The notes beneath the pieces were generated by a model. The model ran no database searches, had not been told where the DNA came from, and worked only from the letters and a program-made list of their open reading frames with translations. From contig JAICLZ010000007.1 in NCBI GenBank assembly GCA_025929535.1, forward strand, positions 1-64,000: a stretch of 64,000 nt of DNA, read 5' to 3'. This DNA is from Gemmatimonadaceae bacterium (GTDB lineage: Bacteria; Gemmatimonadota; Gemmatimonadetes; Gemmatimonadales; Gemmatimonadaceae). Below are positions 15,780 to 24,383 of the stretch, one piece after another. Both the position numbers and the translations under genes were made by a program. Within the stretch, counting starts at the first letter, position 1, and each line of letters begins with the position of its first letter.

Positions 15780-17036
15780 CTATGTGAGATTGATCGGGCG
15801 GCCGGAGTGGCGGGCGATCACGCCCAGCCGGAAGGTGACGTCGCTCCAGCGCTCCTCGGCCGTGGCCTGAAGCTCGAGCGGGAATCCCGGCCAGGCGAAT
15901 GGATTGTCCGAGCGCATCGTGGCGGTGCGCTTGGGCGGGTGCCACACGCCACCGGAGTCGCAATCGTCGATCAGACGTTCGTACAATTTTGTCCAATTGT
16001 CGTTGCGCCGTAGGAAACCGAGCCGCGCGAAGATCTCGAGCCAGAAAAGCGCGGACGGCATGTCGGCGTCCGCGGCGTTGCGATGGGGCAACGGATCGCC
16101 CAGCACCAGATGGGGCTCGAGGACGATCTTGCTCCCGACCATGGTGGCGGCTTCCTGGCGCGGCTGTGGCTGGGCGAGCTGCGCGTAGAGCCGATCGAGC
16201 AGATCGTAATGCTCGCTCCGATACAGCGGCATGTGCGCGAGCATGATGAGCGCGTGCACCGATGGCGGCGATGCCCCCGGCGCGAGCACGTGATGGTTGC
16301 CTACGCGGATGAAGGGCTTCTGCGCCAGCGGGGATTTGAGGTAGGCGTCCACGCGCTCGAGAATGCGACGGGCGGCGCCACGGAGCCGCGGATCGTTCTC
16401 GTAGCCCGCCTGCGCGAGCGCGGCGGCCGCCGCCTCTCGGAGCACGCCCCGCCCGTGGCGAACCATGGCAAGCTCCATCTTGCTCTTGGTGCCCAGCTCG
16501 TACAGGTACGCCGGATCATCGTCCTCTGCCAGAAGGCGAAAGAGCACGCGTCGGGCCTGCAGAAGCGGAGGAGACTCGCGGTCCCAGCCATACTCGAGTA
16601 GCCGTCGCACTGCGGGAATGGTCCCGACGCCTTTGTACCTCTCCGTTCGGGAGGTCGGGACGGCGAGCATGTTGTGGTTCCAGGTTCCATCGGGCTGCTG
16701 TGACAGCGCGAGCTCTATGGCGGGCTGATATGCGTATGGAAGGGCCGAGACGCTGCGGGAATTGGCGAGGGGTAATCGGGCGACCTCGATGGCGGCGCGA
16801 TACTGTATTGGAGGTGGCGCGAACTCGAGCAGCCAGGAAAGCGGGAATTCCAGCGGGGTGGGCGGGCCGGCGGGGGCGGCTGGTGACACCGGGGCCGCTG
16901 GAGGAACGCCCGGCGTCGGACTACTCGGAGTCGGCAAAGCTGTCAAAGCGCCCTCGGATTGGTCGTAAGCCGTTGATCGGCAACGCACTTCGGCCGCTGA
17001 ATCGCGTCGGTCCAGCCCGGCGCGGAACGATACCAT
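15780..17036 (-). CDS. Hypothetical protein with helical toroid-like repeats
   Basis: Up to 418 residues; no family recognised. After a Pro/Ala-rich N-terminus (PTPSSPTPGVPPAAP) the body is a series of helices with conserved spots such as QQPDGTWNHNML, WDRESPPLLQARRVLFRLL and LFWLEIFARLGFLRRND. The QxPDGTW pattern recalls prenyltransferase/squalene-cyclase-type alpha-toroid repeats, but only one such motif is evident. No signal peptide is seen. The ATG at 17036 has no good ribosome-binding site; a TTG at 16946 preceded by GAGGG is a likely alternative. The 194 bp between this gene and the DEAD-box gene hold nothing I recognise. Confidence 0.6.
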   Translation of the reverse strand: MVSFRAGLDRRDSAAEVRCRSTAYDQSEGALTALPTPSSPTPGVPPAAPVSPAAPAGPPTPLEFPLSWLLEFAPPPIQYRAAIEVARLPLANSRSVSALPYAYQPAIELALSQQPDGTWNHNMLAVPTSRTERYKGVGTIPAVRRLLEYGWDRESPPLLQARRVLFRLLAEDDDPAYLYELGTKSKMELAMVRHGRGVLREAAAAALAQAGYENDPRLRGAARRILERVDAYLKSPLAQKPFIRVGNHHVLAPGASPPSVHALIMLAHMPLYRSEHYDLLDRLYAQLAQPQPRQEAATMVGSKIVLEPHLVLGDPLPHRNAADADMPSALFWLEIFARLGFLRRNDNWTKLYERLIDDCDSGGVWHPPKRTATMRSDNPFAWPGFPLELQATAEERWSDVTFRLGVIARHSGRPINLT

Positions 17037-17156
17037 CTTTTTCGGGAAACGCTAGGTCGGCAGGCGGCCTTAACGCGTCTCCCACTCACGCGTCTACCTC
17101 CTCGAACGGCGCGATGAGCCGATTCGCGCGCCCACCGATCTTTGGAGGATCTGACA

Positions 17157-17573
17157 ATGCTCCGCAATACACTGATTGCACTTGGGATGGCTATGACGCT
17201 CTCTGCCGGTGCCTCGACGATCGCGAGCGCGCAAGCCGTGGCTCCTGCGCGATCGGGCGACGTTCGTCGGGATTCGCGCGACATCCGCTCGGACCGACGC
17301 GATCTTCGCAGCGATCGCCGCGACATCGGCAGCGACAAGCGCGACCTCCGCTCCGACAATCGCGACCGGCGCGCCGACCGGCGCGATCTTCGCCGCGATC
17401 GCGCCAACGGTAAGTACGGGAAGGCACGGAACGATCGCCGCGACCTGCGCCACGATCGCAAGTCGGAGCGTGCCGACGCGCGCGACCTTCGCGGGGATCG
17501 ACGCGATCGCCGCAGCGACCGCAAGGATCTGAACCGCGACCGGCGTGAGCGCCGGCACGATCGCTCACACTGA
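17157..17573 (+). CDS. Secreted Arg/Asp heptad-repeat protein
   Basis: 138 residues. A strong ribosome-binding site (GGAGG, 8 bp upstream) sets the start at 17157, giving a signal peptide (MLRNTLIALGMAMTLSAGA...AQA). The mature protein is nearly all repeats of about seven residues of the form R-D-L/I-R-S-D-R, for example RDIRSDRRDLRSDRRDIGSD, with a KYGKARN break in the middle. Such alternating Arg/Asp sequence should form a long charged helix with many salt bridges. The role is unknown; nucleic-acid, polyphosphate or envelope binding are only guesses. The minus-strand frames here are complements of the repeat. Confidence 0.65.
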   Translation: MLRNTLIALGMAMTLSAGASTIASAQAVAPARSGDVRRDSRDIRSDRRDLRSDRRDIGSDKRDLRSDNRDRRADRRDLRRDRANGKYGKARNDRRDLRHDRKSERADARDLRGDRRDRRSDRKDLNRDRRERRHDRSH

Positions 17574-17614
17574 AGCTGGTTCTGATGCTCGCTTCCAACA
17601 CGCGCATCCGCGGG

Positions 17615-17633
17615 GCCCGGCCTGGTGCCGGGC
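17615..17633 (+). terminator. GC-rich hairpin after the repeat-protein gene
   Basis: GCCCGGC at 17615-17621 and GCCGGGC at 17627-17633 form a perfect 7-bp stem with a CTGGT loop, 42 bp past the stop of the Arg/Asp-repeat gene. Only TT follows the stem, so it may be a weak or Rho-assisted terminator. It also lies in the leader region before the aconitase gene. Confidence 0.4.
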
Positions 17634-17696
17634 TTCGTCGCATTCGGCACCATGTCTCGCTTGTGATACCCTCCCGCGACCCGCATCTTCCGATGC

Positions 17697-19766
17697 ATGA
17701 TCCAGAGTCTTCTCACGCGCGACGTACGCAAGGTTCCTGATCGCGTCCGATTCACCGGACGCGTGCTGTTGCTCACCGAGGACCCGACGTTGCTGCACCG
17801 CCAGCTCGCGGGAGAGGATCTGCCGTTCGATCCGTCCGCTCCAACGGGGTCGCCCACGCATCCGAAGCTGCGCGACAACATCTCGACGGACGAGATCACT
17901 CCCGCCTACATCTGCTACTACTTCGACGACACGCTGGGCCAGTTTCCCTACCTGGGCCTCAAGGCGGGCGAGGAATTCCCGCTCGTTCGGGGCTCGGTGC
18001 GAGCGGGCGGTTTCGTGGCGAGCGTTGCGGGCACTCGGCGCGGGAAAGGCTCCTCTCGCGAGGCGTCGCCGTACGCGGAGATGCACGCCGGGATCCGGAT
18101 CGTGATCGCCGAGAGTATCGAGCGCATCTATCGGGAGAACTGCCAGAACCTCGGTGTGTTCACCAGCACCGATTTCTCGCTGATCGAGCGAATTCGAAAC
18201 GGTGAAGAGATCGCGCTCGAGGAGCTGACGCGCGGCGAGGGTGGCATCTCGCGCGGAATCGTGGAATACGGCGGCCTGTTCAACTACAACGTCGCGCGAC
18301 TGCAGGGAAAAGTGGAAGTGCCGGTGGTCACGACTCCCATGCGCCCCATGACCATCGCCGAGAAGATCTTTGCGCGGCACTGGGTGCTCGATGCGGCCAG
18401 GGACAAGGTCGGCATTCCCGCCGTGCAGCCTGGCGACCAGGGCTTCGTTCGCACGGACATCCGCTTCAGCCACGAGTACGTGACGCCCATGGCGGCGATC
18501 TTCTTCGAGGAACTCGTCGGAAAGAACGAGCCGGTGAACGATCCGGCGTCGGTGTTCTTCTTCCGCGATCATCTCACGTTTCTGTCGCAGGTGATGCGGC
18601 CGGAGCACGTGGAGATGGGGCTGCTGGACGTCGCGAATCAGCTCGAGGCGAAGCAGCGGATTTTTGCAGGCGAGAAGGGGATCAAGCTTTACGGCGAGCT
18701 GAACCGGCTGAACCTGCACGGTGCGCTCTCGGCGCAGGGCTCGGAGGCAATCTGCCATTCGAAGATTCTCGAGGCGCACGCCGAGCCGGGGCAGATCATC
18801 ATCGGATCGGATTCGCACACGCCGCATGCGGGCGCGGTGGGATGCATCGCGTTCGGCGTCGGCACGACGGCGATCTTCAATTCGTGGATCACCAAGGACG
18901 TGCGAGTGGAGGTGCCGCCGACGTTTCGCGTGACGCTGCGCGGAGCTAAGCCGCGCAACGTGACCGCGAAGGATTTCATGCTCGAGATCCTGCGCCACCC
19001 GTACATCAAGGGCGGCTCGGCGATCGGCCAGATCATCGAGTACGCGGGGGATGCGGTCGCTTCGCTGTCGGTGGACGAGCGCGCGACGATGACGAACATG
19101 GCGGCGGAGGTGGGCGCGTTCACGGGAATCATCGCGCCCGATGAAAAGGCGGTGGAGTATCTGGTCGCGCAGCGCGGGATGTCGCCCCAGGCGGCACGCG
19201 CGCTCTGCGAAGGGCTCCATTCGGATGAGGGTGCGACGTACGTGCAGGAGATCGAGATCGACGCGTCGTCGATTCGTCCGATGATCGCGCTGCCCGGCGA
19301 TCCCGGAAACGGGATCTACATCGATGACATGTCGGGCGATGTGAAGATCGACATCGCGTACGCCGGCTCGTGCACGGCCGGCAAGAAGGACGACATGGAC
19401 ATGTACGCGAAGGTGTTCAGCGAGGCACTCGAGCGCGGCGAGAAGGTGGCTGAGGGTGTGCGCTGCTTCATCCAGTGCGGATCGCAGGAGGTGTTCGCGT
19501 ACTGTCGCGCGCAGGGCTACGATGCGGTGTTCGCGGCGGTGGGCGCGACGCTGATCGAGCCGTCGTGCGGCGCGTGCATCAATGCGGGGCCGGGAATCTC
19601 GCGCACGCGCGACGAGGTCACGATCTCCGCGATCAACCGCAATTTCCCCGGGCGGTCGGGACCGGGACAGCTCTATCTCGCGTCGCCATATACCGTGGCC
19701 GCGTCCGCGATCGCCGGACGCATCGTTGCGTGGGATGCGGATGCTCGCCAGCTCGCGCATGCATAG
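17697..19766 (+). CDS. Aconitase-family hydratase with swivel domain first
   Basis: 689 residues. The iron-sulfur catalytic core is clear: GSDSHTPHAGAVGC (about residue 370), GSCTAGKKDDM (Cys about 558) and PSCGACINAGPG (CxxC about 622-625), the three cluster cysteines, with ISAINRNFPGRSG near the end. The first 200 residues form the swivel domain (LRDNISTDEITPAYI, then RGSVRAGGFVASVAGTRRGKGSSREASPYAEM). The usual AcnA order is core then swivel; here swivel precedes core, as in AcnB but without AcnB's N-terminal HEAT-like domain. Citrate/isocitrate, methylcitrate or isopropylmalate-type substrates are all possible, with aconitase the most likely. No TCA-cycle genes are adjacent. Confidence 0.82.
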   Translation: MIQSLLTRDVRKVPDRVRFTGRVLLLTEDPTLLHRQLAGEDLPFDPSAPTGSPTHPKLRDNISTDEITPAYICYYFDDTLGQFPYLGLKAGEEFPLVRGSVRAGGFVASVAGTRRGKGSSREASPYAEMHAGIRIVIAESIERIYRENCQNLGVFTSTDFSLIERIRNGEEIALEELTRGEGGISRGIVEYGGLFNYNVARLQGKVEVPVVTTPMRPMTIAEKIFARHWVLDAARDKVGIPAVQPGDQGFVRTDIRFSHEYVTPMAAIFFEELVGKNEPVNDPASVFFFRDHLTFLSQVMRPEHVEMGLLDVANQLEAKQRIFAGEKGIKLYGELNRLNLHGALSAQGSEAICHSKILEAHAEPGQIIIGSDSHTPHAGAVGCIAFGVGTTAIFNSWITKDVRVEVPPTFRVTLRGAKPRNVTAKDFMLEILRHPYIKGGSAIGQIIEYAGDAVASLSVDERATMTNMAAEVGAFTGIIAPDEKAVEYLVAQRGMSPQAARALCEGLHSDEGATYVQEIEIDASSIRPMIALPGDPGNGIYIDDMSGDVKIDIAYAGSCTAGKKDDMDMYAKVFSEALERGEKVAEGVRCFIQCGSQEVFAYCRAQGYDAVFAAVGATLIEPSCGACINAGPGISRTRDEVTISAINRNFPGRSGPGQLYLASPYTVAASAIAGRIVAWDADARQLAHA

Positions 19767-19822
19767 TCCGAACACGGGCTGCCGTTCGGCGTGCCCGTGT
19801 CTGCACGTGTCACGATTCACCA

Positions 19823-20644
19823 ATGCGCGGTGAATTCGTGGATGTCGGCGGCGTTCGCCTCTACTACTACGCGGCTGGAAACGGCGGTGGGGGCGAGCCC
19901 ATCGTGTTTCTGCACGGCTTCCCGACATCGTCGCACATCTGGCGCGATGTGGTACCGCTCGTACCGGACGGGCATCGTGTGGTCGTCGTCGATCTGCTGG
20001 GCTATGGGCGCAGCGATCGTCCGGAGGGCCGTGAGCTCAGCATCAAGGCGCATGCCGAGCGCGTGCTGGCGCTGCTCGATGTGCTGCGCATCTCGTACGC
20101 GACCGTCATCGGCCACGACCTCGGCGGCGGGATCGCGCAGTTCCTGGCGGTCCGGCATCCCACGCGTGTGGCGCGGCTGGGTCTCGTGAGCTCGGTAGCG
20201 TTCGATGAATGGCCGACGCGCGAGGTGCGGCTCGTGAAGGCGACGCTCCCGCTCACTCGCTATCTCCCGGCGATGTGGGTGGCGTCGGTGCTTCGCACGG
20301 ACCTTCTGCGCGGCTATTCGGATGCGCAGCGCGGCGGCCATTCGGTGGACATGTACATCCTTCCCTTCGAGGGAGCCGAGGGACGGGACACGCTGGTCGA
20401 GCATCTCGCGGCGCTCGATCCCTGCGAGACGGAAGCGCTCGCGCCGCGCCTCAAGGACATCGTGGCGCCCACCGCGATCATCACGGGCGCGCACGATCCG
20501 TTTCTCGGCATCGGGGTGGCCGAGCGACTGCACGAATCGATCAAGGAATCGACGCTCGAGGTGATCAGCGACGTGCGGCACTTCGTACCGGAGGTCGCAC
20601 CTCAGCGCGTGGCCGACATGATCACCAATCTCGTGGCGCGATGA
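19823..20644 (+). CDS. Alpha/beta hydrolase with Asp nucleophile (epoxide hydrolase/dehalogenase-like)
   Basis: 273 residues. The oxyanion loop is FLHGFPTSSHIW (HGxP) and the nucleophile elbow is IGHDLGGG, so the nucleophile is aspartate, as in epoxide hydrolases and haloalkane/haloacetate dehalogenases rather than esterases. The charge-relay acid is probably in ITGAHDPFLG and the histidine in VRHFVPEV. A cap region (about residues 130-200) contains the tyrosines that could protonate an epoxide. The exact substrate is not determined. The stop overlaps the next gene as ATGA. Confidence 0.82.
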   Translation: MRGEFVDVGGVRLYYYAAGNGGGGEPIVFLHGFPTSSHIWRDVVPLVPDGHRVVVVDLLGYGRSDRPEGRELSIKAHAERVLALLDVLRISYATVIGHDLGGGIAQFLAVRHPTRVARLGLVSSVAFDEWPTREVRLVKATLPLTRYLPAMWVASVLRTDLLRGYSDAQRGGHSVDMYILPFEGAEGRDTLVEHLAALDPCETEALAPRLKDIVAPTAIITGAHDPFLGIGVAERLHESIKESTLEVISDVRHFVPEVAPQRVADMITNLVAR

Positions 20645-20958
20645 GCTCGCGGCTGGAGACCTTCCGTGCCATGGTGGCGCAGCATCCGGACAACGTGCTC
20701 GCGCGCTTCGGACTTGCGAACGAGGCGCTGAAGGAGGGACTCCACGCGGAAGCGGCAGAGCAGTTGCGCGCCTATCTCGCCGCGTACGATGATGAGGGAA
20801 ACGGCTTCGGGCGCCTCGCGCTCGCGCTCGAGAAGCTCGGCCGCATCGACGAAGCGAAGGACGCGCTGCACGCGGGGATCGCGGCAGCGCGTCGGTTCGG
20901 CCATCCGGGAATGGCGGCGGAGCTCGAGGCGCGCCTGGAGGAGTTGGAGGCGGGGTGA
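20641..20958 (+). CDS. Small TPR-like helical protein
   Basis: 105 residues, all helical, with spacing like two to three tetratricopeptide repeats: NVLARFGLANEALKEGLHAEAAEQLRAYL, then GFGRLALALEKLGRIDEAKDALHAGIAAAR. Such proteins usually mediate protein-protein contacts. Its ATG overlaps the hydrolase stop (ATGA), so the pair is co-translated. It ends three bases from the convergent M28 gene. Partner unknown. Confidence 0.7.
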   Translation: MSSRLETFRAMVAQHPDNVLARFGLANEALKEGLHAEAAEQLRAYLAAYDDEGNGFGRLALALEKLGRIDEAKDALHAGIAAARRFGHPGMAAELEARLEELEAG

Positions 20959-20961
20959 GCC

Positions 20962-23061
20962 CTACCGCAGCGCCGCCGTCGCCTTGTTCAGTGCGTCGGT
21001 CGCGCTCGTGAAGCGTGTCGCGAGATCGTTCATCTCCGACTGCGCGAGTGCCTGATCGCCAGCGCGCGTCGCCTCGTTGATCGACGGGAAAACCATGTTC
21101 GAATAGCCGTTGTCCTCGTCCGCGGCGTAGATGAGATTCCGGAACCACGGGCGCGTCTCGAGTCCCCGCGGGCGCGTGAGTGCGCGCTCGACGAGCATGA
21201 GCGATGCGTTGGCGTGCGCGCTCACCGCCTTCGACGGCGACCCTTTCGCCAGCGCCGAATCGCGCGCGGCAGCGAAGGCGGCCGCGGCGTGCTCGAGTCC
21301 ATCGATCGATGCGCCGAGCGCCGAGGCGTCGAGCGTCCAGTGTTTGGCCGCGGCGTTCTTTTGCGTGGTGCCCATGTGGGTGCGCATGTCGCGCGCGAAC
21401 TCCACGTAGTCGTACGGCAGGATCTCGGCATTCGCGAGCCGCAGCACCATTGCCGCGGCCACACGCCCCGATGCGGCGTGAAACGCGTACGTCGGATCGC
21501 CGAACGTCGCCATCCAGTGATACGAATCGAATTGCGAGTGATAGCTGCCGCCGGGACCACCGTAGCCCCATTCCTGAATCGGGATGCCGAGGTGGTTGTA
21601 GAAGCCGGCGAAGTCAGAGCCGCCGCCCGGATCATCCATCTCGGGCTCTGCGCTGTCCGCCACCGACGCCGCCTTGCGCCAGACCGCGTAGACCGATCCC
21701 TTGCCGCTCGGATCGGGCACCTCGCGCGCGACATCGCGAAGCGTGGGGCGGAGCGAGGGCGATCCACCTGCTCCGAAGTTCGGCCCTGAGGCCGCGCCGT
21801 CCTGATTGAAGTACGCGACCGCGCCGCGCTCCAGGCGAAGCGAATCGTCTTCCACGAATTCGGTCGACCCGAGGAGACCCCACTCTTCGGCGTCCCACGT
21901 TGCGAAGAGAAGCGTCCGCTTGGGGCGCCATCCCTTCTTCAGCTCGGCCGCCACGGCCTGCGCGGCCTCGAGAATGCTGACCACGCCGCTCACGTTGTCG
22001 CCCGCACCCGGGCCCCACGCATCGCGGTGTCCGCCGATGATCACGATCTCGTTCGGAAACTCGCTTCCCTGCACGACGCCGAACGTGTCGTAGATGTGCT
22101 TGATCGCGTTGGTCGCCGAGTCGCTTCGCACGATGATGCGTGCGGCCACGGGACCGGGACCGACGTGATATCGAAACGGGAGACCGCCCTGCCACGTCTG
22201 CGGGATCTGCGCGCCGCGAACGCCGCGCAGAAGCGCCGCCGCATTCTTGTACGAGGCCGGCATCACGGGAATGTGCGGCACCTGCATCTCGCTCAGCGGG
22301 ATGCGCTTCGCACCCGGGTGACTCGGATACCCGGGCGTGCTCGGATCGCCGTTGTCGTTCATGACGCTGCCTCGCTGCACGCCCGTCTCGGCGCGCATGG
22401 GCCCCGTGGGATACACATCGCCCCGCACGTAGCCATCGTCGGCGGGATCGCTGTAGATGATGAGCGCGACCGCGCCGCGCTTCTCCGCCTCGCGTGCCTT
22501 GATTCCGCGATACGAGCGGCCGTAGCGCGCGATCGCGATCTTTCCCTTCACCGACACGCCGATCGAGTCGAGCTGTTTGTAATCCTCGATCAGTCCGTAG
22601 TTCACGTAGACGACGGGCGCGCTCACGTCACCGGTGCCGCTGTACCCGTTGGCGATGATCTTCTCGAATGCGGGACCGGAGGTCGAGTCGCCCGGCATCG
22701 CACCCTCGGCGAGATCCAGCGACAGGGTGTCGGGAGCGACGCGCCAGAGCTTGATCTCCGTGGTGTGCGGCATCCACACGTCGTAGGAGCGCACCTCGGT
22801 TTGCAGCCCCCACGACTTCATCGCGTTGATGACGTAATCGCGCGTGCGCTCCTGCGCCGGCGTGCCCGCGATGTGCGACTCCTTCGAGAGCTCGTGCGAG
22901 TGGCGGCGTGCGCTCGCCGTATCGGGGCGCGCGGTGGCACTCGCCTCGAGCGCGCGCTCGGCGCGAGCGGCTGCCGGCGAGTAGCCCGGCGTTTCCGGCG
23001 CCTGTGCGCCGAGCGATGTTGCGGCGAGGAAGAAGAAAACCGGCAGCGTACGATGCATCAT
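20962..23061 (-). CDS. Secreted M28 zinc peptidase, glutamate carboxypeptidase II-like
   Basis: About 699 residues with signal peptide (LPVFFFLAATSLGAQA). Domain order matches the M28B family (PSMA/transferrin receptor type). An N-terminal segment is followed by a protease-associated domain (VVYVNYGLIEDYKQL ... GAVALIIYSDP). The peptidase core has GGHRDAWGPGAGDNVSG, the catalytic pair in TWDAEEWGLLGS, and GGSYHSQFDSY with the last zinc histidine. A helical dimerisation domain ends the protein. It should release amino acids from peptides in the periplasm. A GTG at 23064 and ATGs at 23061 and 23058 are all possible starts; the ATG at 23061 overlaps the upstream stop by one base (TGATG). Confidence 0.88.
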   Translation of the reverse strand: MMHRTLPVFFFLAATSLGAQAPETPGYSPAAARAERALEASATARPDTASARRHSHELSKESHIAGTPAQERTRDYVINAMKSWGLQTEVRSYDVWMPHTTEIKLWRVAPDTLSLDLAEGAMPGDSTSGPAFEKIIANGYSGTGDVSAPVVYVNYGLIEDYKQLDSIGVSVKGKIAIARYGRSYRGIKAREAEKRGAVALIIYSDPADDGYVRGDVYPTGPMRAETGVQRGSVMNDNGDPSTPGYPSHPGAKRIPLSEMQVPHIPVMPASYKNAAALLRGVRGAQIPQTWQGGLPFRYHVGPGPVAARIIVRSDSATNAIKHIYDTFGVVQGSEFPNEIVIIGGHRDAWGPGAGDNVSGVVSILEAAQAVAAELKKGWRPKRTLLFATWDAEEWGLLGSTEFVEDDSLRLERGAVAYFNQDGAASGPNFGAGGSPSLRPTLRDVAREVPDPSGKGSVYAVWRKAASVADSAEPEMDDPGGGSDFAGFYNHLGIPIQEWGYGGPGGSYHSQFDSYHWMATFGDPTYAFHAASGRVAAAMVLRLANAEILPYDYVEFARDMRTHMGTTQKNAAAKHWTLDASALGASIDGLEHAAAAFAAARDSALAKGSPSKAVSAHANASLMLVERALTRPRGLETRPWFRNLIYAADEDNGYSNMVFPSINEATRAGDQALAQSEMNDLATRFTSATDALNKATAALR

Positions 23062-24284
23062 CACGACCTGGGTTCGGGATCTGTTGAGCCATCATGAGCG
23101 GCGCTCGCGCGCCGTTTGTCGAACTGCATTGCCGTGCGTTCCGGCGCGGCGTGAATCGCGCTCTCGGTGTACATGCTGCGCGGGTTCCAGAGCACCCAGC
23201 CTTGCACGCCCTTCGCATAGCCGGCCTCGATCTGCGCGCGCACCTCGGTTGCGGTATAGTGCGGCGGCCCGAGCGTGAAGTCCTGGTACCACGGGCGCAG
23301 CGATGCGGCGCCGGGCACCTGCGCCGAGCGACGGTGCGCGTCCTCGAGCCCGTGCGCGATCGTCTCGTACGGATGCGCGTTCGGCTTCGCGATGCCGTAC
23401 GTACCGGGGTTGTAGTGCGACGGATACATCATCGGCAGCACGACATCCACGGTGTTCACGAACTGCTCCCATTTCTGGCCGATGCCCATGTCCGTGGTGT
23501 CGGTGGCCGTGAGCCCGAACACGTCAGCGGTGACGGGAACGCCAAGCGGCGCGAGGCGCGCGCGCGTGGCGAGCAGCTGGTCGCGGATCACCTGCGCGCG
23601 CACGCGCCCGCGCGCGAGCGGAAAGGTCGCATCCATCACGAGTCGCTTGTCATCAGGGAATCGAACGTAATCGAACTGGATTTCGCTGAAGCCGAGATCC
23701 ACGGCTTCGCATGCCAGCTCGGCGGCGTAGCGCCAGGGGCCCTCCTGATGCGGGTCGAGCCAGGGATTGCCCTTCTTGTCGCGCCACGGCGTGGACGGAT
23801 CGGCTTTTCGGCGAATGGCCCACTCGAGCTTCGCGTTCGCGAGCAGGGGGTCTTTCGCGACCACGATGCGCGCGATCGGATAGATGTGGTGGGCGCGCAT
23901 GGAGTCGAGCATCGCGCGCAGGCGCTCGTGGCGCATGGGACGATTGGTGTCGGCGCCGATCGCGCGCGCGAGGGGAACGCGTGAGCGATAGAGCACGAAT
24001 CCGCGGTCGTCCTTCACATCGATCACCAGCGCGTCGACCTCGCTGCGGCTCGCGAGCCCGATCAGCTGCCAGCCGCGATCGCCGAGTGCTGCCCACCGAT
24101 TGACGTAGACCCCGCGAACGACCTTCGGAGTGGGAACGAGTGGCGGCCGCAGATCCGGGAGGGAATCCGGCGAGGTGACGCGCGCGGGCGCGGGGCAGAA
24201 GCTCCGCGCAGGCGTCTGCGCAACCAAAACGTTCGCGCACACCAGCAAGGCGAGTCCAAAGGCAACGCGATCGGCGAAACGCAT
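23061..24284 (-). CDS. Secreted putative glycoside hydrolase (DUF4015 type)
   Basis: About 407 residues from the ATG at 24284, giving a signal peptide (MRFADRVAFGLALLVCANVLVAQ). The TIM-barrel features of DUF4015 are visible: VRGVYVNRWAAL, EVDALVIDVKDDRG, YPIARIVVAKDPLLA, NPWLDPHQEGPWRYAAELACEAVDLGFSEIQFDYVRFPDD, ADVFGLTA and VLPMMYPSHY. This family is thought to act on polysaccharide, but no member's substrate is firmly known to me. It is coupled to the M28 peptidase and divergent from the DUF885 gene. Confidence 0.8.
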   Translation of the reverse strand: MRFADRVAFGLALLVCANVLVAQTPARSFCPAPARVTSPDSLPDLRPPLVPTPKVVRGVYVNRWAALGDRGWQLIGLASRSEVDALVIDVKDDRGFVLYRSRVPLARAIGADTNRPMRHERLRAMLDSMRAHHIYPIARIVVAKDPLLANAKLEWAIRRKADPSTPWRDKKGNPWLDPHQEGPWRYAAELACEAVDLGFSEIQFDYVRFPDDKRLVMDATFPLARGRVRAQVIRDQLLATRARLAPLGVPVTADVFGLTATDTTDMGIGQKWEQFVNTVDVVLPMMYPSHYNPGTYGIAKPNAHPYETIAHGLEDAHRRSAQVPGAASLRPWYQDFTLGPPHYTATEVRAQIEAGYAKGVQGWVLWNPRSMYTESAIHAAPERTAMQFDKRRASAAHDGSTDPEPRS

Positions 24285-24383
24285 CACACAATCTATCGCG
24301 ACGCATCCTTGACCGCCCCTGCCCTCGCGATAGGTTCGCAGCATCCTCGTTGCGATTCTCATCCATCAGACCTCGTCGCTTTC

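Noticed and set aside
17565-19928. Minus-strand frame of about 790 codons opposite the aconitase
   Set aside because: Antisense of the conserved Fe-S enzyme; no domain, no start signal, and biased composition.
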